64,000 bases of DNA from JANQSP01 sp965226095 (GTDB taxonomy: Bacteria > Bdellovibrionota > Bdellovibrionia > Bdellovibrionales > UBA1609): NCBI GenBank assembly GCA_965226095.1, contig OZ245336.1, positions 744,001 to 808,000 on the forward strand, in the 5' to 3' direction. Below the pieces are notes generated by a model that did not search any database, was not told the DNA's origin, and was given only the letters and a program-made list of their open reading frames with translations. A program made the position numbers and the translations under genes. Every line of letters starts with the position of its first letter. Position 1 is the first letter of the stretch. Shown one piece after another: positions 23,892-33,271 of the stretch.

Positions 23892-24259
23892 CAAAAGAAA
23901 AAATTATTGAGCATTTATCTCAAATGCCAGTGATAGAATTGGCAGGTCTGATCAAGGATTTGGAAGAAAAGTGGGGCGTTAGTGCTGCTGCTCCAGTGGC
24001 TGTTGCCGCTGCGGCTGCACCAGCAGGAGCTACTGAGGTAGAAGAGCAAACAGAATTTGCTGTGACTTTGGCCAGTGTGGGTTCCAACAAAATTGCTGTT
24101 ATAAAAGAAGTGCGTAGTCTGACTGGTTTAGGTTTAAAGGAAGCTAAAGATTTGGTGGACGGAGCTCCTAAAACAATCAAGGAGAAAGTTTCTAAAGAAG
24201 AAGCGGATACAATGAAGGCGGCTTTGGAAAAAGCAGGCGCTAAAGCGGAAGTTAAGTAA
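23879..24259 (+). CDS. rplL: 50S ribosomal protein L7/L12
   Basis: Stalk protein that recruits translational GTPases, present in several copies per ribosome. The 126 residues have an N-terminal dimerisation domain (EKIIEHLSQMPVIELAGLIK), an Ala-rich hinge (AAPVAVAAAAAPAGA), and the C-terminal factor-binding domain (KIAVIKEVRSLTGLGLKEAK, DLVDGAPKTIKEKVSKEEA). An AGGAG site lies 8 bases before the ATG, but an identical site and ATG lie 32 bp upstream, forming a competing overlapping mini-ORF. Confidence 0.98.
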   Translation: MATITKEKIIEHLSQMPVIELAGLIKDLEEKWGVSAAAPVAVAAAAAPAGATEVEEQTEFAVTLASVGSNKIAVIKEVRSLTGLGLKEAKDLVDGAPKTIKEKVSKEEADTMKAALEKAGAKAEVK

Positions 24260-24288
24260 ATCACTATTACTGTTGAGAGGGAGGCACA

Positions 24289-27200
24289 ATGGCCAAATCC
24301 GCTGTGATGGCATCCAATCTGCGTTTGCGGAAAAGTTTTGGGAAGATTCGTAATGCTACAGATGTTCCTAATCTTATTGAGTTGCAAAAACAATCTTATG
24401 AGAGTTTTTTACAAAAAGATGTAGACCCGGAAAAAAGAGATAACACCGGCTTACAATCTATTTTTAAATCAGTATTTCCCATTTCTGATTATAAAGGCGT
24501 GGTGCAGTTGGAGTTTGTAAAATATATTTTACAACATCCCAGCTATGAAATAGATGAATGTCGTCAAAGAAAGATCAGTTATGCTGCTCCCATAAAAATT
24601 GTTTTAAGATTAGTGGTTTTTGATGTGCAAGAGGGTTCGGAGGAGAAAACCATTCGGGATGTGAAAGAGCAGGAAGTGTTTTTGGGAGAGATCCCTTTAA
24701 TGACAGACAGTGGTTCTTTTATCATTAATGGAACAGAGAGAGTGATCGTTTCTCAGTTACATCGTTCTCCAGGTGTATTTTTTGATCATGATGGGGGCAA
24801 GGGTAATACCAGTGGAAAACTTATTTATTCTGCTAGAGTGATTCCTTATCGTGGTTCTTGGTTGGATGTGGAATTTGATCATAAAGATTTAATTTACGCC
24901 CGAATTGATCGTCGTCGAAAATTTCCTGCTACTATTTTTTTAAAAGCTCTTGGTTATACAGAGGAAGAGATTTTACAGGAGTTTTATGATCTCTCTCGTG
25001 TAGATGTTCATGTTAATGGAAAAATTTTTCGCCATATTGATATTGAAAAAATGCTGGGTCAAAGAGTGTTGTCTGATATTAAGGATAAGAAAGGAAAGGT
25101 TCTTCTTAAAGAAGGACGTCGTATTACCCGTTTGGGTGTAAAAAAAGTATTGGAAGCTGGAGTTAAAAAAGTGGAGCTGTCTCTATCTGATTTAAATGGA
25201 GCTGTTGTAGCTAAGCCTATTTTTAATAAGGAGACAGGAGAGATTATTGCTGACGTTAACACACCTATGACGGAAGAGGTATTTGAAGAAATTCGTACTC
25301 ATAAAATATCTGAATTTCATTTAATCTTTTTTGATGGTTTTACTGTAGGTACTTATCTTTGCAACACTTTGTTAACAGATAAAGTATCGGATTCAGAAGA
25401 GGCTTTACTGGAAATTTATAAAAGAATGCGTCCAGGTGAACCGCCTACATTAGAAGCCGCACAATATTTTTTCGATCGATTGTTTTTCAATACTGAAACT
25501 TATGATTTAGGAGAGGTGGGGCGTCTCAAAATAAATTATCGATTTAGAAAAAAGACTCCGCTTGATGCTGAAGATGCCGGAGTTTTGAAAAAAGAGGATG
25601 TGCTGGAAGTTTTTCGTACATTGATTGATTTAAAAAATGGAAAAGGTCAGGTGGATGATATTGATCATTTAGGAAACCGGCGAGTTCGTTCTGTAGGGGA
25701 GTTGTTGGAAAATCAATATCGTATTGGTTTAGTCAGGATGGAGCGTGTGATTCGGGAAAGAATGGGAATGAAGGATTTAGACACAATGATGCCACATGAT
25801 TTGATTAACGCCAAATCAGTGTCAGCTGTCATTAAGGAATTTTTTGGTTCCAGTCAATTATCACAATTTATGGATCAAACAAATCCTTTGTCAGAGATCA
25901 CGCACAAGAGACGTTTATCTGCCTTGGGTCCTGGTGGTTTAACAAGGGATCGGGCTGGTTTTGAAGTGCGGGACGTGCACCCGACACACTATGGAAGAAT
26001 TTGTCCTATTGAAACTCCGGAAGGTCCCAACATTGGTTTGATTGCTTCCTTGGCTACTTTTGCACGAATCAATAAGTATGGTTTTATTGAGACTCCTTAT
26101 TGTGAAGTTCAGGCTAATAAGGTGAATGAAAATGTAAAATATATTTCCGCTTTGGAGGAACAGTCTCATTGTATTGCGCAGGCGGATCCACATTTCACTA
26201 ATATGCCCAAGGATCAAAATGTGACTGTCAGGATGGATGGGGAGTATAAGGTGGTGAAAAAGAATGAAGTGTCTTTAATGGACGTTTCTCCGAGTCAGTT
26301 GGTGTCTATTGCTTCTTCTTTGATTCCGTTCTTAGAGCATGACGATGCAAACAGGGCTTTGATGGGATCCAATATGCAAAGACAGGCAGTGCCTTTAATG
26401 ACCGCCAAGGCGCCTTTAGTGGGAACTGGTGTAGAGCGTCTGATAGCCAGGGATTCCGGAACTTCTGTTGTGTGCAAGACAGATGGTGTGGTGGAACAAG
26501 TGGATGCCAGTCGAATTGTTGTTCGTTTATTTCATAAAAAAACCGGAAAGCTTGGCGCCAGTGTGGATATTTACAATTTAACTAAGTATCAAAAAACGAA
26601 TCAAAACACTTGTTTTAATCAGAGGCCTATCGTTAATGAGGGTGATTTTGTTTATAAAGGGGATGTGATTGCAGATGGTCCTGCGACAGATATGGGAGAG
26701 TTGGCTTTGGGTCAAAACATTATGGTGGCTTTTACTCCATGGGCTGGTTACAACTTTGAGGACTCCATTCTCATTTCAGAACGTTTAATTAAAGATGATG
26801 TATACACTTCCATTCACATTGAGGAATTTGAGTGTGTGGCTCGTGACACGAAATTAGGTCGTGAGGAAATTACAGAAGACATTGCCAATGTGGGTGAGGA
26901 AGCTTTGAAAAATCTGGATAATTCCGGAATTATTCGTATTGGTGCAGAAGTAAAACCTGGAGATATTTTAGTTGGAAAAATTACTCCCAAAGGGGAAACT
27001 CAGGTTTCTCCTGAGAAAAAATTATTGTTGGCTATTTTTGGTGAAAAAGCCAATGAGGTACGGGACACTTCTTTGCGCGCATCCTCCGGTGTAAATGGAA
27101 CAGTAATTAACACGCAAGTATACAGCCGTGATCCTCAAGAGAAAAACGATCGCTTAAAGGAAATCATTACAGAAAAAGAAGCCAAGTTAAGGGAAAATTT

Positions 27201-28443
27201 TGAGATTGAAAAAAGTATTATTCAGAATAACACGATAGATGAAGTGCGGGAAATTCTAGTAGGGCAAAAAACAGTTGATGTTTTATTGAGTGATGACGGT
27301 TCAGAAGAGTTGTTGCCGTCCGGGCATAAGATTACAGATAAAGATATAGAGCAAGTGCCTTTTGATTTATTGGCTTATATTCCTTTAAAAGAAGAAGCGG
27401 TGAGTGAAAAAGTATCCAAGTATATTGAAGCGGCTAAAAATCGTTTATCCGGTGTGGAAATGATTTTTCAGGATAGAGTGGAGGCTTTGCAAAAGGGAGA
27501 TGAGATGCCTCCTGGTGTAATTAAAATGGTGAAAGTGTATGTGGCTGTTAAGAGAAAGTTAAAGGTAGGGGATAAGTTCGCTGGTAGACATGGAAACAAG
27601 GGAGTTATCTCTCATATTTTACCGGAGGAGAGTATGCCTTACATGGCTGATGGCACACCGGTGGATATGGTATTAAATCCTTTAGGGGTTCCTTCCCGTA
27701 TGAATATTGGGCAGATTTTGGAGACGCATTTAGGTTGGGCTGCTTATGCTTTAGGTCGTCAGTTGCAAAAATATATTGATCACTTTCAATCAGCAGAAGT
27801 TAAAAAGTCTTTATTGAAGTTTTACAAAGAAGATAAGGATATTATAAAAAAATTGGAAAAAGCGGATGATACTTCTTTAAAAAAGATTGTACATGGATTG
27901 AAAGGTGGAGTGTTTGTTTCTACACCGGTTTTTGATGGTGCCGGAGAGGCAGATGTGAAACGTTTATTAGATGATGCTTCTTTACCCAGATCCGGACAAA
28001 CCATGTTGTTTGATGGTCGTACAGGGGAATTGTTCCATCGTCCGGTAACTGTGGGTATTATGTATATGTTGAAACTGCATCACTTGGTAGAGGAAAAGAT
28101 TCACGCTCGTTCTATTGGACCTTATTCTTTGGTCTCTCAACAACCCTTGGGAGGAAAGGCGCAGTTTGGAGGTCAACGTTTGGGTGAGATGGAAGTATGG
28201 GCTATCGAAGCTTATGGAGCGGCTTATTGTTTGCAGGAATTTTTAACTGTGAAGTCGGATGATGTGGCTGGGCGAACTCGTATGTATGAAAGCATTGTGA
28301 GTGGAGAAAATATTTTAGAGCCTGGTATACCGGAGTCCTTTAATGTTCTTATTAAGGAATTACAAAGTTTGGGTTTAAATGTGGAACTAGTGGAATCAGA
28401 TTATTTAACAGAAACGCCTAAAAAGCCAATTGAACAACACTAA
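24289..28443 (+). CDS. rpoB: RNA polymerase beta subunit
   Basis: Catalytic beta subunit of RNA polymerase. The 1384 residues are near the usual proteobacterial length (1342 in E. coli). Conserved blocks appear in order: the N-terminal lobe, the rifampicin-pocket region GSSQLSQFMDQTNPLSEITH with HKRRLSALGPGGL, the switch region HPTHYGRICPIETPEGPNIG, the catalytic-side KVGDKFAGRHGNKGVIS, and the C-terminal GGKAQFGGQRLGEMEVWAIE. In the rifampicin pocket the Ser, Gln, Asp, His and Arg positions look like the sensitive type, judged by motif only. GGGAGG precedes the start. It lies 29 bp after rplL and 15 bp before rpoC. Confidence 0.99.
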   Translation: MAKSAVMASNLRLRKSFGKIRNATDVPNLIELQKQSYESFLQKDVDPEKRDNTGLQSIFKSVFPISDYKGVVQLEFVKYILQHPSYEIDECRQRKISYAAPIKIVLRLVVFDVQEGSEEKTIRDVKEQEVFLGEIPLMTDSGSFIINGTERVIVSQLHRSPGVFFDHDGGKGNTSGKLIYSARVIPYRGSWLDVEFDHKDLIYARIDRRRKFPATIFLKALGYTEEEILQEFYDLSRVDVHVNGKIFRHIDIEKMLGQRVLSDIKDKKGKVLLKEGRRITRLGVKKVLEAGVKKVELSLSDLNGAVVAKPIFNKETGEIIADVNTPMTEEVFEEIRTHKISEFHLIFFDGFTVGTYLCNTLLTDKVSDSEEALLEIYKRMRPGEPPTLEAAQYFFDRLFFNTETYDLGEVGRLKINYRFRKKTPLDAEDAGVLKKEDVLEVFRTLIDLKNGKGQVDDIDHLGNRRVRSVGELLENQYRIGLVRMERVIRERMGMKDLDTMMPHDLINAKSVSAVIKEFFGSSQLSQFMDQTNPLSEITHKRRLSALGPGGLTRDRAGFEVRDVHPTHYGRICPIETPEGPNIGLIASLATFARINKYGFIETPYCEVQANKVNENVKYISALEEQSHCIAQADPHFTNMPKDQNVTVRMDGEYKVVKKNEVSLMDVSPSQLVSIASSLIPFLEHDDANRALMGSNMQRQAVPLMTAKAPLVGTGVERLIARDSGTSVVCKTDGVVEQVDASRIVVRLFHKKTGKLGASVDIYNLTKYQKTNQNTCFNQRPIVNEGDFVYKGDVIADGPATDMGELALGQNIMVAFTPWAGYNFEDSILISERLIKDDVYTSIHIEEFECVARDTKLGREEITEDIANVGEEALKNLDNSGIIRIGAEVKPGDILVGKITPKGETQVSPEKKLLLAIFGEKANEVRDTSLRASSGVNGTVINTQVYSRDPQEKNDRLKEIITEKEAKLRENFEIEKSIIQNNTIDEVREILVGQKTVDVLLSDDGSEELLPSGHKITDKDIEQVPFDLLAYIPLKEEAVSEKVSKYIEAAKNRLSGVEMIFQDRVEALQKGDEMPPGVIKMVKVYVAVKRKLKVGDKFAGRHGNKGVISHILPEESMPYMADGTPVDMVLNPLGVPSRMNIGQILETHLGWAAYALGRQLQKYIDHFQSAEVKKSLLKFYKEDKDIIKKLEKADDTSLKKIVHGLKGGVFVSTPVFDGAGEADVKRLLDDASLPRSGQTMLFDGRTGELFHRPVTVGIMYMLKLHHLVEEKIHARSIGPYSLVSQQPLGGKAQFGGQRLGEMEVWAIEAYGAAYCLQEFLTVKSDDVAGRTRMYESIVSGENILEPGIPESFNVLIKELQSLGLNVELVESDYLTETPKKPIEQH

Positions 28444-28458
28444 TAAAAGGAGTGTGGA

Positions 28459-31400
28459 GTGAGAGATTTACTAAATTTTTTTGATAAGCCAAAAGATCCT
28501 TTGGCTTTTAATAGTGTCAAGGTGGCTTTGGCTTCTCCTGAGGTGATTCGTTCATGGAGTCACGGAGAAGTTCGAAAACCGGAAACAATTAACTACAGAA
28601 CTTTTAAACCTGAACGGGAAGGGTTGTTTTGCGCAAAAATTTTTGGACCAATTAAGGATTATGAATGTGTTTGTGGAAAATACAAGGGAATGAAATATAG
28701 AGGTGTGGTTTGTGAGAAGTGTGGTGTAGAGGTCACGAAGTCCAAAGTTCGGAGGGAGCGTATTGGTCATATTAAACTGGCGACTCCTGTTGCTCATGTG
28801 TGGATGTTAAGATCTTTACCCAGTCGAATTGGTGTTTTATTGGACATGAATTTTAAGGAAGTGGAGCGTGTGCTTTACTGTGAGTCTTATGTTGTGTTGG
28901 ATCCAAAAGATACGGATCTTAAAACAGGTCAGCTATTGTCAGAGTCAGAATATCAGGCGGCTCAAACCCAGCATGGCCCTCATTTTACAGCAGGTATTGG
29001 TGGTGAAGCTGTTCGGGATTTATTGAAAGATTTGGACTTGGAATTTTTATCCAGAAAACTTCGCAAGCAGTTGAAGGAAACAAAATTAATTACTTTAACA
29101 AAAAAACTGACAAAGCGTTTGAAGGTGGTGGAAACTTTTTTATATTCCACTAATCAACCAGAGTGGATGATGATGGAAAATCTACCTGTAATTCCTCCTG
29201 ATTTGCGACCTTTGGTGCCTTTGGATGGCGGACGTTTCGCCGCTTCTGATTTAAATGATCTGTATCGTCGGGTGATCAATCGGAATAATCGTTTAAAAAA
29301 ATTGCAGGAGTTAAATGCGCCGGAAGTAATTATTAGAAATGAAAAACGCATGCTTCAGGAAGCAGTGGATTCCCTATTGGATAATGGTCGTGGAGGTAAA
29401 ACTTTCACTAGTGCTAACAAAAGACCTTTGCGTTCTTTGAGTGATATGTTGAAAGGAAAGCAAGGTCGTTTTCGTCAAAATCTTTTGGGAAAACGTGTGG
29501 ATTACTCTGGTCGTTCGGTAATTGTCGTTGGGCCGGAACTACGTTTGCACCAATGTGGTTTACCTAAGACAATGGCTTTGGAATTGTTCAAGCCTTTTGT
29601 GTACAACAAGTTACAGGAAAGAGGTTTGGCGGTTACCATCAAGCAAGCGAAAAAATTAGTAGACGAAGAGGATGTAGAGGTATGGGATATTTTATCAGAG
29701 GTGGTGAAAGAGCATCCTGTGCTGTTGAATCGGGCGCCGACTTTGCACCGTTTGGGTATTCAGGCTTTTGAACCTGTGTTACACGAAGGAAAGGCTATTC
29801 AGCTACATCCTTTAGTGTGTACTGCTTTTAATGCGGACTTTGATGGTGATCAAATGGCAGTTCATGTGCCTTTATCTATTGAAGCGCAGACAGAAGCTCG
29901 TGTGTTGATTATGTCCACCAACAATATTTTAAGTCCTGCTCATGGTAAACCTATTATCAACCCCACACAGGACATTGTGTTGGGTATTTATTGGATGACA
30001 CGTATTCGTCCGGGTGCCAAGGGATCAGGTAAAGTTTTCTCTGATTCTCAAAGTGTTATCTATGCTTATGAAAATGGTTATGTGGATTTGCAGGCGGCAA
30101 TTAAGTGTCGTATTAGAGGCAAGCTATTGGATATTTCTGTAGGACGTGTATTACTCAGTGATGTGATTCCTCATGAGGTGCCTATTGAATCTTATAACAA
30201 GCAGATGAACAAGCGCTCGTTGGAGGAGTTAATAGATAAAACTTTTCGTTTATGTGGTGGCAAGCCCACAGTGTTATTGGCGGATGCTTTGAAGAATTAT
30301 GGTTTTAAATATTCCACGTTGGCGGGTATTTCCATTTGTATAGATGATTTGGTGATCCCAAAATCCAAGGAAACTTTTTTGAAAAAAGCTCGTGAAGATG
30401 TAGATGTGATTCGTGGTCAGTATGATGAAGGTTTAATTACAGATAGTGAGAGGTATAACAAAGTAGTGGATATTTGGACTCAATGTGGTGACAAGGTGGC
30501 CAAGGAGATGATGAGTAATTTAGAAAAAGAGACCTTCACTTTAAAAGATGGAACGAAGATTGAAGCGGACAGTTTTAATTCTGTATTTATTATGGCGGAT
30601 TCAGGTGCCAGAGGATCGGCGGCTCAGATTCGTCAGTTGGCTGGTATGCGGGGTTTGATGGCCAAGCCTTCTCAGGAAATTATCGAGACACCGATCACGG
30701 CGAACTTTCGAGAGGGTTTAACGGTTCTGCAATATTTTATTTCTACGCATGGAGCACGGAAGGGACTAGCGGATACCGCTTTGAAAACAGCTAACTCCGG
30801 TTATTTGACAAGGAAGTTAGTGGATGTCGCACAGGATATGGTTATCACAGAGAGGGATTGTCATAGTCAGGAGTATGTGGAGGTTTATGCGCCTTTAGAT
30901 GGCAGTGGTTTTAATCAATCTTTAAGTGATCGTGTTTTGGGAAGAACAACTTTTGAAGATATTAAGAATTTGGATAGTGGTGAAGTTGTTGTTTCTGCCG
31001 GCGAGGAAATTGATGAGTCGGTGATGGTCGAATTGGAAGCTTCAGGTATTGAATCAGTTAAAATTCGTTCGGCTTTAACTTGTAAAGCGCATCGTGGAAT
31101 ATGTGTAAAATGTTATGGCCGTGATCTGGCTCGTGGTCTGACAGTGAATTTAGGAGAACCAGTCGGAGTGATTGCGGCGCAATCTATTGGGGAGCCAGGT
31201 ACACAGTTGACTATGAAAACTTTTCACACGGGAGGAACAGCATCCCGGTCTGTGGAACAATCAGTACATGCGGTTCGACACAGTGGAAAGGTTCATTTTG
31301 AAAATATCGTTTCTGTTGAAAATAAGAATAAAAAACAGACAGTAATGAATCGAAGTGGTGAGTTGGTGATTACAGATGATTCCGGTCGAGAAAGAGAAAG

Positions 31401-32619
31401 ATTAAAAATACCTTATGGTTCTGTATTAAGTGCCAAAGATGGTGATCGGGTGGAGAAGGGAGCTTTATTGGCTGAATGGGATCCTTATTCCAATATTATT
31501 GTGGCGGATCGATCTGGCCATGTGAAGTTTGTGGATATTGAAGAAGGTGTGTCTTTAAGTGAGCAGGTGGATCCAGTGACAGGATTTTCAACCAAAGTGA
31601 TTATTAAAAGTAAGGCTTCGGATCAAAAGCCTACTGTGACTATTGTGGATGATAATGGAGAGAGTATTTTATTTCCTGGAAAAGAGATGCCCATTTCTTA
31701 TACAATTCCGGTGGGTGCCAATCTATTGGTTTCTGATGGTGATCTCATTTCAGCTGGAGATATGGTTGCTAAAATTCATAAAAAATCTATAAAAACAAAA
31801 GATATCACTGGTGGTCTACCTCGTGTGGCTGAGTTATTTGAAGCCAGAAGGCCCAAGGAAGCGGCGATTTTATGTGAGATTGATGGAACCGTGAGTTTTG
31901 GGAAAGATGTAAAAGGTAAACAAAAGGTGATCGTGACTTCCAAGGATAATGAGCAGAGGGAATACTTGATTCCCAAGGGAAAACATATTGCGGTTCGTGA
32001 AGGGGAATACATTCGAGTGGGTGAAACCATTATGGATGGTCCTAGTGATCCACACGACATTTTACACATTTCCGGCAGTAAGGCGTTATTGTCTTACTTG
32101 GTGGATGAGATACAGGCGGTTTATCGTCTTCAGGGTGTGGTGATTAATGATAAGCATATTGAAGTGATAGCCAGTCAGATGTTGAAGAAAGTGGAAGTTA
32201 CAGATTCAGGAGATACTCGTTATTTAATAGGTGATCAGGTGGATAGGTTGGAGATCAAGCGTGTGAACGAACAAGTGGTTAAGTCAGGGGGTCATCCGGC
32301 GACTTATAAAATGTTGTTAATTGGAATTACCCGAATGTCTTTAAGTACAGACAGTTGGATTTCAGCGGCTTCGTTTCAAGAAACAACAAAAGTGTTAACA
32401 GAAGCGGCTGTGCAGTCCAAGACAGATAATCTTTCCGGCTTAAAAGAGAATATTGTTATGGGTCGGCTTATTCCAGCTGGTACTGGTTTAGACTCTTACA
32501 GAAAATGGAAGTTAGTGTTTGATACCAAGGAAGAGGAAGAGAAAGTATCTTTACCAGGTGGTGTAGTTGAGGCCTCACAGGATCAAACTCAGGATTCTTC
32601 TTCTGTCTCTACTGAGTAA
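28459..32619 (+). CDS. rpoC: RNA polymerase beta' subunit
   Basis: Catalytic beta' subunit holding the active-site magnesium. The 1386 residues start at GTG with AAAGGAG upstream. The N-terminal zinc ribbon CVCGKYKGMKYRGVVCEKC (about 70-89), the absolutely conserved NADFDGDQM near residue 460, the bridge and trigger regions (MRGLMAKPSQEIIETPI; GEPGTQLTMKTFHTGG) and a second zinc site (CKAHRGICVKC) are all present. The last 30 residues are acidic and low in complexity. The operon ends here: rpsL-rpsG-fusA does not follow, and a toxin-antitoxin pair starts 74 bp downstream. Confidence 0.99.
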   Translation: MRDLLNFFDKPKDPLAFNSVKVALASPEVIRSWSHGEVRKPETINYRTFKPEREGLFCAKIFGPIKDYECVCGKYKGMKYRGVVCEKCGVEVTKSKVRRERIGHIKLATPVAHVWMLRSLPSRIGVLLDMNFKEVERVLYCESYVVLDPKDTDLKTGQLLSESEYQAAQTQHGPHFTAGIGGEAVRDLLKDLDLEFLSRKLRKQLKETKLITLTKKLTKRLKVVETFLYSTNQPEWMMMENLPVIPPDLRPLVPLDGGRFAASDLNDLYRRVINRNNRLKKLQELNAPEVIIRNEKRMLQEAVDSLLDNGRGGKTFTSANKRPLRSLSDMLKGKQGRFRQNLLGKRVDYSGRSVIVVGPELRLHQCGLPKTMALELFKPFVYNKLQERGLAVTIKQAKKLVDEEDVEVWDILSEVVKEHPVLLNRAPTLHRLGIQAFEPVLHEGKAIQLHPLVCTAFNADFDGDQMAVHVPLSIEAQTEARVLIMSTNNILSPAHGKPIINPTQDIVLGIYWMTRIRPGAKGSGKVFSDSQSVIYAYENGYVDLQAAIKCRIRGKLLDISVGRVLLSDVIPHEVPIESYNKQMNKRSLEELIDKTFRLCGGKPTVLLADALKNYGFKYSTLAGISICIDDLVIPKSKETFLKKAREDVDVIRGQYDEGLITDSERYNKVVDIWTQCGDKVAKEMMSNLEKETFTLKDGTKIEADSFNSVFIMADSGARGSAAQIRQLAGMRGLMAKPSQEIIETPITANFREGLTVLQYFISTHGARKGLADTALKTANSGYLTRKLVDVAQDMVITERDCHSQEYVEVYAPLDGSGFNQSLSDRVLGRTTFEDIKNLDSGEVVVSAGEEIDESVMVELEASGIESVKIRSALTCKAHRGICVKCYGRDLARGLTVNLGEPVGVIAAQSIGEPGTQLTMKTFHTGGTASRSVEQSVHAVRHSGKVHFENIVSVENKNKKQTVMNRSGELVITDDSGRERERLKIPYGSVLSAKDGDRVEKGALLAEWDPYSNIIVADRSGHVKFVDIEEGVSLSEQVDPVTGFSTKVIIKSKASDQKPTVTIVDDNGESILFPGKEMPISYTIPVGANLLVSDGDLISAGDMVAKIHKKSIKTKDITGGLPRVAELFEARRPKEAAILCEIDGTVSFGKDVKGKQKVIVTSKDNEQREYLIPKGKHIAVREGEYIRVGETIMDGPSDPHDILHISGSKALLSYLVDEIQAVYRLQGVVINDKHIEVIASQMLKKVEVTDSGDTRYLIGDQVDRLEIKRVNEQVVKSGGHPATYKMLLIGITRMSLSTDSWISAASFQETTKVLTEAAVQSKTDNLSGLKENIVMGRLIPAGTGLDSYRKWKLVFDTKEEEEKVSLPGGVVEASQDQTQDSSSVSTE

Positions 32620-32653
32620 TTGGATGTTTTTAGCTCTGGACAAATAGTGAAAT

Positions 32654-32673
32654 AAGTGTTACACTTATGTAAC
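32654..32673 (+). promoter_or_regulatory. Likely operator of the toxin-antitoxin pair
   Basis: Two overlapping palindromes, AAGTG-TTA-CACTT and GTTAC-ACTTAT-GTAAC, are followed at once by TATATA (a -10-like element) and then AAGGAG and the antitoxin start. This fits autorepression by a DNA-binding antitoxin. Confidence 0.55.
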
Positions 32674-32692
32674 TATATATAAGGAGAGTGAA

Positions 32693-32914
32693 ATGCCTAC
32701 AGCTAAAAAACGAATTAATTTAACGGTGGATCATCATTTGTATAAAGATTTGGAAAGACTTCGTAAGTTTAGGAAATCCGCTTCTCTATCAGCTGTTGTT
32801 GTTAACTTGACAAAAGAAGCATTGGAGCTACAGGAAGATATTTATTTTTCAAAGATTGCTCAAAAGAGAAGAAAAGAATCTACAATATCGCATGATACAC
32901 TCTGGAAAAAATAA
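32693..32914 (+). CDS. Antitoxin-like protein, probable ribbon-helix-helix
   Basis: 73-residue basic protein just ahead of a RelE/ParE-type toxin gene. RINLTVDHHLYKDLERLRKF near the N-terminus matches the strand-helix start of ribbon-helix-helix antitoxins (R-x-N-x-T-(V/L)), followed by the second helix SLSAVVVNLTKEALEL. Such antitoxins bind their operator and neutralise the toxin with the C-terminal tail. GGAGAG precedes the ATG, and a palindrome spans the presumed promoter. The 6-bp gap to the toxin gene supports one operon. Confidence 0.8.
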   Translation: MPTAKKRINLTVDHHLYKDLERLRKFRKSASLSAVVVNLTKEALELQEDIYFSKIAQKRRKESTISHDTLWKK

Positions 32915-32920
32915 AAATAC

Positions 32921-33181
32921 ATGTGGAAGGTTATTTATAAAAAATCTGTCCAAAAAGATTTACAGAGTATCTCAAAGGATATACAAAAAATTATAAAAAG
33001 AACTATAGAAAACAAATTAATGATAGATCCTCTGCATTTTGGCACACCTCTAAGGAAAAATCTAATAGGTTTAATGAAACTACGGGTTCGGGATTATCGT
33101 ATTATTTACTCTATCAATAAAACAACAGTCATTGTTCATGTCATAAAGATTGGACACAGAAAAGAAGTATATAAAAAGTAA
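32921..33181 (+). CDS. RelE/ParE-family toxin
   Basis: 86-residue basic protein typical of the RelE/ParE fold: WKVIYKKSVQKDLQSISKDI at the N-terminus, then DPLHFGTPLRKNLIGLMKLR and VRDYRIIYSINKTTVIVHVI, ending in HRKEVYKK. The Arg in the RVRDYRIIY strand and the C-terminal H-R-x-x-(V)Y are characteristic. RelE members cut mRNA in the ribosome and ParE members poison gyrase; the sequence alone does not decide. It is paired with the antitoxin gene 6 bp upstream and has an AT-rich composition like its neighbours. Confidence 0.85.
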   Translation: MWKVIYKKSVQKDLQSISKDIQKIIKRTIENKLMIDPLHFGTPLRKNLIGLMKLRVRDYRIIYSINKTTVIVHVIKIGHRKEVYKK

Positions 33182-33271
33182 ATAGCAAAAGTGCTGAAAT
33201 AAAAAATTTAAGCCTTTCCATTATAGATTCCGATTATCATTATATTAAATTATGAATTAAGGAGTAAGAAA

